This document shows, one piece after another, positions 1 through 9,136 of a DNA stretch of 25,946 bases. The translations under genes were made by a program, and so were the position numbers. The notes under the pieces were generated by a model that was not told the origin of the DNA, did no database searches, and saw only the letters and a list, made by a program, of their open reading frames with translations. This DNA is from Pseudoneurospora amorphoporcata (lineage: Eukaryota > Ascomycota > Sordariomycetes > Sordariales > Sordariaceae): NCBI GenBank assembly GCA_033297205.1, contig MU859370.1, positions 1 through 25,946 on the forward strand, read 5' to 3'. The stretch's first letter is position 1; each line of letters begins with the position of its first letter.

Positions 1-300
1 CTGCCCTGGGCCTATGGTCGTATAGCCTAACCCCTTTTGGCAGCTTGTGTTCCCAGGCCTGGTTAGCCCACGAACTTGCTTAAGTTCGTAACAGTATGGG
101 AAAAAAATATAGATCCACATGCGAGTAGAGTTTTGCTAACGTGCGAGTAGCGCTTCTCTTTATAATATTTAGGATTAAGTAATATATATATATAATATAT
201 TATATAAATAAGCTACTTCAATTTATTAATAAAAAGGTGTGTGGGGGTGGTACCTTTTTTTTTGCGAATCGATTATATTTTGCGATTAACCCCGCCTAAC
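1..300. other. AT-rich left edge, no gene seen
   Basis: No coding region is supported here. The stretch holds a hairpin (CGAACTT / AAGTTCG, 7-bp arms and 4-nt loop, 71-88), two copies of GCGAGTAG (about 122 and 143), an (AT)n-like tract (about 181-211), and G- and T-runs near 241-265. Such AT-rich DNA beside ordinary sequence could be the worn end of a transposable element, but no terminal repeat or protein remnant is visible. A 12-13 nt match on the minus strand to the conserved 5' end of fungal 5S rRNA lies at about 11-23. Confidence 0.4.
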
Positions 301-1848
301 CAATAGCTGCGCCATTAGTCTAAAGACGATTCGAGCCCTAACGAGTACCGCCTCCGCTCCCATTCCAGTCGTGTCCGCACTAAGTAGGAGCTGGCAGAGA
401 ACACCTAGGACGTCATCGGATGTGGCGAAGAGGACTGGTATTGTTACTAGAAACTGCATAATAGAACGATGACGATGCTGTTTGTAAGGCATCATGATCG
501 ATACGGGTGCTGTGTTTGCTGGTAAACTGGGGTAAGAGCAGCTGGATCGAGACACGTCGCAGGAAGGAAACAAAGCGAGCATTATTTTTCAAGGACCAAA
601 AAGGCGGCTCCAACCGACCGTTTAAGACGGAAAGTCAGCGAGCCCTGCGTAGGAGTATCATTCCGTATTCCTGGAAGTGGCCAAACCAGTTCGCTCCTTG
701 TGTCACCCATCAAACTGAATTTAACCGGAGGGCAATTTACCAGATTGTCATCTTTCTCGTTGGAGGTGGTGTGAGGTTAATCACTACACTTGATGATACT
801 TGCACCTGTCTACAATCCTCACGTTATGCGAGTGACAGTCATTCTGTTGGTGGGTCCCGGGCACAGGGCACAGGCCATCTGTTTGCCCCACTCGTGCCCC
901 TGGGTTTCTAGCCCACCGTTTCTAGCCCTCCAGATCTCCCGCTTTCTTTCCTTTCCGTAGCATCATCATCACCATCTTTCAGATCGATCACGTTCTCCAT
1001 CGCTCGTGATCGCACACATTCACTAGCAAGAGGAGATGTTTTATTGATCCAACGAGAGAAGACCATCTTTATATTCATTTGCTGTCACCATATTGTGACG
1101 TGACGTATCTCAAGTCAGCGAGTGTTGGTTGCCCAGCTTGTGCCCATAAGGTATCCATGCCCATGTCCATCCTCCCAATGCTTCCATTCCTTTCCCAAAG
1201 ACCCCTGAAACACCTTTCCATGACGCTTTATACATCAGCGAGTGTGAATATCACAATAAGTCAAATCCTAACGAGAGAACGCCATTCCATGACCCCCTTT
1301 TCCCCTATGCTCCATGTCCCCCGTCCTCTTACCCCAAAAGCCCCTATGATCCGATGCCCAAGTACCTTCAGCCAAATCAAACTCCTAACCGTCTCCAGTT
1401 GTCTCCTGTACCCCGCGTCCCCTTAAATGCCTTTTATGTTTTGTGCTTCGCCTCGGATCTAGCTCCCTTGGTCTTCTGAAGAGGCTGTTCTGTTTCTGTG
1501 CTTCCATCCGTTAAGACGTTGTCTATAAGGTATGTATGCTTGTGATATCCTGATCCAACCAAAGTTTCGCCATCGCCCTTGCATTTCTGTTAGTGAGCCC
1601 CTTACAACACCTTTCCATGCCATCGTTCTGAAGTACAAATTCGCCATGTACGAGAAATCTGATAAGGGAAGCCAAAAATGCCCTATTCACTCCGCGCTTA
1701 AGCGATTGACAGAAGGAATACATGTCCCAGTAGCCCAAGTTCCGTAACACCAGCCTGCAAGATAAGTGATGAAAGACTGGAAAGAAAATGCAAAAAGAAA
1801 AGAAAAAAAGGAAAAAAAGAGGGAAAAGACGATGAAGCTAAAGTTGCG
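301..1848. other. Intergenic region downstream of the regulator gene, no gene supported
   Basis: Open frames occur on both strands but have no recognisable domains, and most lack a sensible ATG. Two short direct similarities stand out: AACACCTTTCCATG occurs at 1209-1222 and 1606-1619, each preceded by a similar CCCCT-rich string, and a CAGCGAGTGT-like string occurs twice (about 1116 and 1237). The last 100 bases before 1849 are purine-rich on this strand, so they are pyrimidine-rich in the 3' flank of the regulator transcript, as is common in fungal 3' regions. Confidence 0.4.
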
Positions 1849-4196
1849 TTAAGCGGGAATAAAATCCAAACCCAACCCCTGGGCGATACGAGGCCAGTCC
1901 CATACTGCCGCCCAGTCGCCACTCTCCATGAGCTGCCAGATGTGCTCCAAGACTTCCAAGGTGCGGTCGGCGTTTCTCAGACCAGTGTATCCCTTGACGG
2001 TTTTGAGAGCAGCACGCACCCGATCCTGATTCGAGGGCGTGAAGCATGCCGTACCAATAATGAAACATGGGAGGAGGAGCAGGGTTTGGCATGGATCGCT
2101 GGGCTTGAAAGATTCCATGATGCCCAAAGACTCCTCGACAGCCAGGGTAATCCGAGGGTCGTGTTGAAGTGGTCTGCGAGAGGGTGGCGGCGACTCAGAC
2201 CTCAGTGACGAAGCTGTGCTTAGGAGGGAGACGGAACCCATTCCATAGTCTGTACCTTCTAGCCTGGGCGACGAAGTGCAACTTGTTGATGCCGACATGG
2301 GCGGCGTGGTAACCCCAGGTACAGCAGCTCGATTGTGGCGGGCATCGGACAGGGCAGAGAACGGGTGGGCAGAGTAGCTTGTAAGAGGCAAACGAGCCGA
2401 AGGAGACGGCGGGTAGACGGTTCTGACGAGGTAGATCCACATCATGTGCTTGTAGAGAAGGCCTACTCGGTCACGATTGTCTCCCCGGGGCCATTCAGGG
2501 GTCCAGTCCTTGATGGCGGCATCGATTTCCACCGCCCGATAAAGGCTGACGTAGTCAACAACTGGATCGATTTGATTGTCCATATTGTGCCGGATGGTGT
2601 TTCGTATCATGGTAATTTGAGGAAGGTACTCCAAGAGGCCATCGGCAACACCAAGCAGCCGGGGAGGGTGGATAGCCGGGGTGTGGTTGGCATCGTTGGG
2701 AACCGCACGGTGGTGAAGAGTTGAAACAGAATGAATCAGCTCATCAGCAAAGATGTGGTACTGAAAGAACTCGGCGATGAACGAGAAGAAAGCCGAGTCT
2801 TCCGGTGGTGAACTTGAAATGAGACTCCTGTATGCCGAGAGATGGAGCCGGTGCTCACCGCGAGGGTTGCCCTCAGCCAGTGCCTCGAGGAGGAAGCAAA
2901 GCATCTGGCCGTAACGAGCAGATACGCGGAGCTTGTCTTGGGGGTTCATTGCATCGCTGACTTCCACGTCCTCGTAGAACTTTTGCCTGGCTTGGTCGTG
3001 GTGATACAGAGACCGTTCGTGGAGCTTGTGGGCAGAGGTCGATGGGTTATTTTTGAGGACGTTGAGACCGTAGGGTGTATCATAGTCGATATGTTTGCTG
3101 GCCAACGAGAGGATGGAGTGCATGAGGCCTTGATGCTTGACTGCAATCGGCACCATCATGTCCTTGAAGGCATTCTTGTGTTCTCCCTCAACGGTCAACA
3201 CGGTGCTGAGATGCTCGTTATAATGCTTCCAGAAAATCCTATCCTCGACCGTCTCGAGCCCGTAGAACAGTGGCTGCATTGTAATGAACGGCAAACTGTG
3301 GGTCTTGAGGCGTTCTGCATGCATGGGCATGTTAGACTGTCCTGCCACGAGCGTATTCACAGGGCTACTGTGCTTACCCTCCTCGGCTCTCTCTCTACCA
3401 CTCCTCCAGATCTGTTTCTCGGGATAACCTTCACAAACCACGGCGTTCTTTTCGCAGTTCATGCCTATATGGTATTAGAACGAAACATGAGCGGGTTGGA
3501 TTTGAACCTCCACTTACACCGCGGCTTTGCCTCGTCGCACTTCTTCTTGCGCTTCCGACAAGTGAGACAGCCTGTCTTGGATCGGCCTTTTGTGACCTTG
3601 CTTGCAGGGACAACCGGCGCAACTGGGTGCTTGCGGGGCCGACCTCGGGGTCGCTTTACCTTTGGTTGATTTGACACGGAACCGTCGCTGTTTGTAAGTG
3701 CCTTTGTTGGGGCTTGCTTGATATGGTCCATGCAGAAGTCCTCCTCGTCCAATGGCTCTAGTTTTGGCAATGGCAGCATGTTATCGTCCGAGTCCGGGTC
3801 CCATGACAGCTCATGGTGGTGATTGTGGCTGTGGCCGGTACTGCCATGGTGACTGTCGAGTCCCGTCTCCCAGTGCCCACTAGAAGATAGAGACGCCGTC
3901 GACTGTGTTAGTTCAGGCGAAGCTGAAGCCGAAGCGGAAGAGGAAGAGCAGCAATAATTTCCTGACTGGTCAGCCCCATGATAGGACGCGTCCGTTCCAT
4001 TGCTGATGGGTGAAAGCTGGCCAGTCTGAGCGAAGCTCATGGCCGAAGACATTGAAGCAGAGGTTGAGGTTGACGAAAGCGAGGTGAACCAAGATGATGA
4101 CTGAGGAAGACACTGGATATCATCCGAATCCATGCTGTGGCTATCCGACCAAGCAAGATCTCCGTCATCAGACGCGGCAAGAAGTGAAGAGTCCAT
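1849..4196 (-). CDS. Zn(II)2Cys6 transcription factor with AT-hook (Fungal_trans_2-like)
   Basis: Two exons, 4196-3518 and 3464-1849, are joined by a 53-nt intron (3517-3465, GTAAGT...TATAG), giving 764 residues. Residues 1-180 are Ser/Asp-rich and low complexity, with His-rich and acidic patches. An AT-hook with core GRP sits at about 181-191. The binuclear zinc cluster is C210-x2-C213-x6-C220-x6-C227-x2-C230-x6-C237. The intron splits the C227 codon, and splicing is needed to restore the second half of the cluster. The long C-terminal part lacks catalytic motifs and resembles the Fungal_trans_2 (DUF3468) regulatory domain. The family binds CGG-type sites in the nucleus and regulates transcription; the targets here are unknown. 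The ATG at 4196 has A at -3 and G at +4. A tract of Ser/Pro-rich sequence interrupts the C-terminal domain (about residues 585-680). No close named orthologue is recognised. Confidence 0.93.
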
Positions 4197-4221
4197 AATA
4201 ACTCGTTGCTAATAAGACCAT
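4168..4221 (-). promoter_or_regulatory. Upstream ORF overlapping the regulator start codon
   Basis: An ATG 25 nt upstream of the regulator ATG, in a different frame, opens a 17-codon reading frame ending at TGA 4170-4168, inside the main coding region. It has G at -3 and G at +4, so scanning ribosomes could use it. If it lies in the mRNA it would reduce initiation at the main ATG. Whether transcription starts upstream of it, or an intron removes it, cannot be seen here. Confidence 0.4.
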
Positions 4222-5885
4222 ACCAAAGGGGTGGATACAAAATGGGAGGTACGAGGGAGGCGTCCCCGATGCTTTAAACAGTTGCCGAAGACGAATGGGG
4301 TGAAACAAGGCTAACCGATGAGCGGGTAGCCAAGAAAGGCCGAGATGAGGTGTGGAAGGGCCCCGGGGGTTGAAGTGACAGAGTAGAGACTCTTGACACT
4401 AGTCAGCCTGGCCTTGGAAAAGATGGTCGATCAGTACACTGTCCAGCAAGCACTTGATGAATGGGAGGGCTCATGCATACAAAGCTCGGCGAAGGTATCT
4501 CTACACAGTCAGAGATGGAGAAACGTGGAGAAAGGATGAAGAGCTTGAAGGCCTTTGGAGCCTTGAATGAGGGGACCGGCGAGGAACAGCTAGTGGTGTG
4601 CAGATCAACGGCAGCGGGTCGATCTTGACCTGTCTTTGATGCGGTTCTCTGAAAAAGAAAAACAAGACGAGGCTGGAAGACGGTGAAGAGAGCGAGTAGG
4701 AGGAAGGGAATTCGTCTTGGTCTATTCGACAAGGGTGTTGAAGATGTGTGTGTGTGACTGGGTGATGAAAGACACTGGGGACTTGAAGAACAAGGGGGAG
4801 GCAAAAAAAGTGGTGGAGAGAAAGGCGACCTTATTTGCTTCCGAGTCGACTTGTACAGTACGGATCAGGTGGAGTGAGGACAAATGTGGGTGTTTATCAC
4901 CAAACACCGTTTTCCCTCTCTCGTCCAGCCGGAAGAGACCCATGTCTCTCCCCCCAAGCTTTTAGCGTGTTGGTTGCCAACGCCCTAGCCTTTGTGCAAC
5001 CTCACCATCGTCCCAATCTCTGGAGCGCGAGTGAAGCGCGGCTTCTCCACAGACTGGTGGTCTCTTGAGGCTATCTCTGTGGCCGCCATCAAATCCATCA
5101 CTTGAGGTTCGGTTGATGTCCGACATGGACCCATTCCCTCAGCCTCAGAGCCCAAACCACGCAAAGTGTCTAGGTAAGTATCCTGTGGGCGCATCTCCGA
5201 GAACGTACGTCCAGGCAGACAGGATAGACAAAAAAGAGAGATGGCCATGTGAGCCATGCCTACCGTCCCTCTTGGCTAGTCAGCTCTAGCGCCATCTTGA
5301 TTTTGGATAACTTCCATGCTTTTGTCTAGTGTGGTGTTTTAGATCGCTTGACTTGGTAACGTAGTATGAGTGGTGGAGGACGCAGAAATGGGACGATTGA
5401 TTGACGCTGCGTCGATGCCAAGAAGAAAGGCAGAAGAGATCGGGATGATGGGTGGTGGTCGTGAAAGGTGGTGAATTTTAAGGTAGTGTACAGTAGTGGG
5501 GAGAACGGGACATGGGGACGGGAGGCTGGAGAGTGGAAGGACTTGCTTGGGTGGGGGGGCGGGGGGTTACCGGTTAAGGGACGAGAACGAGTGTCCATGT
5601 GTCGATACCTGGCAGCTCTTAAGACGGGAGCTCTTTCCACTGGCTGTGTATCGCGGGTTTTCCTCTTCAGGAACTCCAGCCTAGTGTTGCTCTTGCCTCG
5701 CAGACTCCAGTCGCAGTGCAAGCGGGAAAACAACAGGGACCAACGGCAATCACGACGGATTCGTCAATGGATACGTCGGTTGCTGACCGCAGGGACAAGG
5801 AAGGAGCCTCTCACGCGTACAAAAGTGCTGCCACTTGCACATTTGCGATATGCGAACGTGCATGGCAGGCGCTAGAGCTACGTAC
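4222..5885. other. Presumed leader and promoter of the Zn2Cys6 gene; no supported gene
   Basis: On the minus strand this region is rich in CT tracts and Ser/Pro/Thr-coding frames, typical of long fungal 5' leaders. One minus-strand frame at 4985-5257 (90 codons, ATG start) has a fairly protein-like composition but no recognised domain. Another at 5326-5733 is Arg/Pro/Ser-rich and lacks an ATG supported by context. I do not call either a gene; either could be a leader ORF or chance. Confidence 0.4.
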
Positions 5886-6026
5886 CTCACTAACACTCTT
5901 CGGGGCTGGTCGCTGCAGAATCGCCAACACCACCTCGCAGTCTTTTTGTGCCGATTTCCATTCCCTTTCCTGAGAGAGCTTGTGCCCAGCTCCAGCTGAG
6001 ATACGGCGCAGTTTCTTGGGGTCCAT
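5886..6026 (-). CDS. Possible first exon of an unknown small gene (low confidence)
   Basis: An ATG at 6026 begins 47 codons of hydrophilic, charged protein-like sequence (starting MDPKKLRRIS, ending APKSVSE). They run exactly in phase 0 into GAG|GTACGT, a good fungal 5' splice site at 5885. I could not identify a convincing acceptor and second exon: candidate AGs lie near 5830-5840, and a Lys/Arg-rich minus frame lies at 5733-5560. No domain is recognised. The segment may be a real exon, a relic, or chance. Confidence 0.22.
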
Positions 6027-6503
6027 GTAACATTGACCTCTCGCGGTTCCGGTTGTCGTTGAAGCCGAGAGATGGGTGATTTGCGCAAGGAAATCTCTTT
6101 ATCGACTCTGGTCGGATATGCAAGATACGTGCAAGGCAAGGTTCCGTTAGTGCAAGTGCCCGATACGACTCTTTCCTACATGTCAACTATCGCTCTTTGC
6201 CAATCGTTGTGGATGATGGGCATGATGAAAAGCTTTACCGTCTGTCCATTTTCGGTGGTTTGCATACCTACCTAAGTACAAGGCATGGATTTTAAGAGAT
6301 CTCCATCTGTTACTCGTGTACATGCCCACATGTCCCGCTACGAGCCAAACCGGAGCAATGCAACCGCGGGGCAGACAACTGCGTGTTATGATTGGCTTGA
6401 GCACGGGACCCTTTTGCTTTCTTCAACTCGTCTCCTCCACGGCGTCTCCAAACCACACCATCATGGGTTTCCGACAGCGACCCTGGGTTCATCGTCAACT
6501 TGA
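6027..6503. other. Intergenic stretch, no gene supported
   Basis: Nothing convincing is seen. A minus-strand frame (6310-6507) follows directly, in another register, on the open segment at 6504-6794. That could mean a frameshifted relic, but it begins without an ATG and matches nothing I recognise. Confidence 0.3.
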
Positions 6504-6794
6504 TCAAACGGTTCTTGACTTGTGATGAAGGATGCGCTTGGCAATGAGATCAACGCCCAAGACACAGTCGGGCCCCGCTCTGTTTCCAAGTCCTTCAGAA
6601 ATCCGAATTAACTGATCAAGGTCTGGTGATGGGGAACAATGGTCGGTGGAGAAAGGATTGACAAACGATGGGCGTATCAATGGCAGCCATGCGGTCCCGT
6701 CATTCGCCAACTCTATCCGTATCTGGCCTTCTTCCGTCATTACGGGTCTGGTCTGGGGGTCAGGAAGCAAAAAGACGACGAGGGGGCACACCAT
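6504..6794 (-). other. Coding-like open segment, unrecognised
   Basis: This is a 96-codon minus-strand frame from ATG 6794. Its central part (TEEGQIRIELANDG onward) has mixed hydrophobic and charged composition unlike the Ser/Pro/Arg-rich chance frames around it. It stops at 6504, and a second open frame continues at once in the next register. No family is recognised. With 6992-7216 it may be the remains, or exons, of one minus-strand gene; the joins are not resolved. Confidence 0.2.
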
Positions 6795-6991
6795 GGAGAT
6801 AAGGTCGAGCCAGCAATGGAGGAGATGGGGTCAAACTAGCTCCTGGGCTGTGACCTAGAGGTAACTGTACGCTGTACTGTATGCTATCCAAGAGACCGCC
6901 TAGCTTATAGGACTCTGAAGAGCTTCCTCTCTGCATGTCAGTTGGTAAGCTCAGCCGGAACTACTGTTGGTCCACAATATGCCATCAATCA

Positions 6992-7216
6992 CTACGGGAT
7001 AGGAATGCTGACCTTGTGAGTTCCTTCCCCTTTCAAACCGTCAAAGACCATATTCTTCATCTCTGTCATCATTCGTTCACAAGACTCCTCCAAAGGATCT
7101 CCAGAGAGGAAGTTGGGAAAAGCCTTGGCAAGGATTTGCAACGCACTAGTGTCTGCGGACCGAACACTACAGCCAGAAGACAGCAAAGAGCCAAGTCGAA
7201 CCGCTCTTATTGGCAT
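6992..7216 (-). other. Coding-like open segment, unrecognised
   Basis: A minus-strand frame of 74 codons. The stretch with ILAKAFPNFLSGDP and LEESCERMMTEMKN looks helical and protein-like, with codon choice compatible with coding. The listed start is not an ATG. A TAG follows soon after a GTCAGC string that is a poor donor. It may be an exon of a gene with 6504-6794, or a decayed gene. No domain is recognised. Confidence 0.2.
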
Positions 7217-7659
7217 TACACTTGAGCCCTGCTAAGTTCGTTAGCTCGGTACATACAGTCGGTACATACCGCTGCAAATGCCCTGCAAGTGCGCTGTGAA
7301 TGTCCTCTAACTTTACCCATTATAGAAGGTGGTGGTGATTTGGGTGATTCTGGTCCATGAGCTGGCGAAATAGTACCACTAGAGGTATTCTTGGTGTGTG
7401 TGAGACCTAGAGTTGTTGAAATGTGCTGTCAACTCTTTCTCACCTTGAGAGCAGGCGATTTCAGCTAGAGGTAATCAGATAGCGTAGATAGACCTGTCCT
7501 GCCTTGCAAAACCCCCTGTCATCCCCTTGTACGGAAATATGGGGCAAGAACCAGACTAACAACTTTCAGGGGCTATAATGTACCTCTACACAATATCTGC
7601 ACGACGATTCCATGTGCCATGATATCATGACAGCTCAGTATCCCACGCACCGCTTTTCG

Positions 7660-7660
<1 letters not shown>
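7217..7660. other. Intergenic stretch, no gene seen
   Basis: No credible coding. A short direct repeat, CGGTACATA, occurs twice near 7245-7268. CTAGAGGTA-type strings recur at about 6857, 7380 and 7467. Confidence 0.35.
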
Positions 7661-7706
<46 letters not shown>

Positions 7707-7716
7707 TTTTTTTTTT
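7661..7716. repeat. Long poly-T tract (45 T, G, 10 T)
   Basis: There are 45 consecutive T at 7661-7705, one G, then 10 T (7707-7716). On the minus strand it reads as a poly-A tail interrupted by one C. It may be a poly-A-tailed retroelement or processed-copy scar, an expanded microsatellite, or partly a sequencing or assembly artefact. No flanking target-site duplication or reverse-transcriptase remnant was recognised. Confidence 0.9.
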
Positions 7717-9117
7717 AGCTTGGGGCCCTTAATGCATACTGAGCACATCTCTGAGCAGTAGGATTTGGCGCCGTTCCGACACTGCAACAACGACGGAACG
7801 GCCAGGAATACAACTGACTGTCCAATGCCGACGGGGACGAGATCGGACTCATCCCCATCTCCCCAGGTCCCCCAAATCACTAAAGTTCAGTCTAATGTAC
7901 GCAGTATAACGTGATCATCTTGGACCCATCCTGCTGAAACACAAAGCCTTGACCATCCCCAAGCCACCGTGGGGACTAGTAGGGACTCGCTAGCTTTGAG
8001 AGATGGAGTAAGCCGAACACATCTTGTGAACCCTTGATCGTCTTGGCCATCAGATAGTCCGTCAACACGATAGTGTTCACAAAAACACATGCTAATTCTG
8101 TCTACAGATGGCGATATTCCAACGTAGTTGTGAGTTGCGGCGAGCACAAAGGGGACAAGTCTGTCCGATACCGGTTGTCCGAAATTTCAAACCTTTGACA
8201 CCCGCGACAATCATCGACACTTTGATGTCGGTGACTGCATGTTCATATGTTGTGTCGACATCCTTTAGGAGGATTGTTGCACACAGACACGACACACGGA
8301 TGCTGCCAGACTTGCGGGAAGAGATGAGCACTGCAATGTCTCGGGTCAGGTACAAGCCCTCTCTTCTTGCGCAGTGGCTGTTGGGCACATACACATTGTG
8401 GGGGTGAATCCCTTGTTGGTTTCATGTCTCTTCGAGGCGGCTGTCAATTGCCCCATTGCAACCCGATTAAAGTCTCGGCATCAGTCCGAGTCATCACACT
8501 CATCAGTCCCAACGAAGCCGTTAGCCGGACGCTACCTACAACCAAAAGAGGAAGAGGAAGGAAAAAAGAATGGCATGCGACACAATGCCCAGATTTAGGG
8601 TCCAATATCGGAGATGACGTTGGCATTCATGGAAGTTACCCCTCACTGCTTTTATCTTTTTGGGTCATTGTATTTCCGAAACTCAACAACATGGACCCTG
8701 ACTGTCTCGCGAGATACCAGGTATCTTTTATGGCACCTTAATGCACTGCAACCTATCATAGGAAGGCACGGTCGAACAATTCTCTTCTACCCGGACCTGC
8801 GATAGTATCTCGGCGTGTGGGCCGACGATGTCGTGCACCCAACTCTGGCAGGTGCGGTCCCCCATCCTCTGACATTTTCCACCACATTACCGGCAGTGTT
8901 TGATCCGGTTGCGTCATTCTCAACCTACCTACTATTGAAAAATTTCCCGCTGGCCAGCAAAGGATGGAAATGCCAAGTGGAATGGTGCGCCAAGAGGAAG
9001 AAGTGTGGAAGGAACCACTAGAGGATGTTGTTGCTCGGCCTGCTCTTCCCTTCAATTGTGGTTGTCTTCAAACAAAATTCTCCTCATATAACTCACCGCC
9101 TTTGCCCGTGTGACACG
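7717..9117. other. Gene-poor intergenic region
   Basis: About 1.4 kb with normal base composition. The open frames are short, occur on both strands, and look Ser/Arg/Pro-rich and non-coding. No RNA gene, splice-supported exon or repeat family was recognised. Confidence 0.35.
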
Positions 9118-9136
9118 ACCACCACCACCACCACCA
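9118..9136. repeat. (ACC)n microsatellite
   Basis: Six ACC units in a row plus a trailing A. A simple repeat with no coding role apparent. Confidence 0.8.

Noticed and set aside
507..911. A 134-codon plus frame
   Set aside because: Composition is random, no domain is present, and frames on the other strand overlap it.
1079..1426. A 115-codon plus frame
   Set aside because: No ATG start; Pro/Ser/Leu-rich chance composition.
3485..3515. tRNA B-box-like GGTTCAAATCC on the minus strand
   Set aside because: It sits inside the zinc-cluster intron, with no A box or cloverleaf around it.
2842..3669. A 275-codon plus-strand open frame
   Set aside because: It lies antisense to the Zn2Cys6 gene, whose motifs, intron and codon use are convincing; the plus-strand frame has no recognisable domain.
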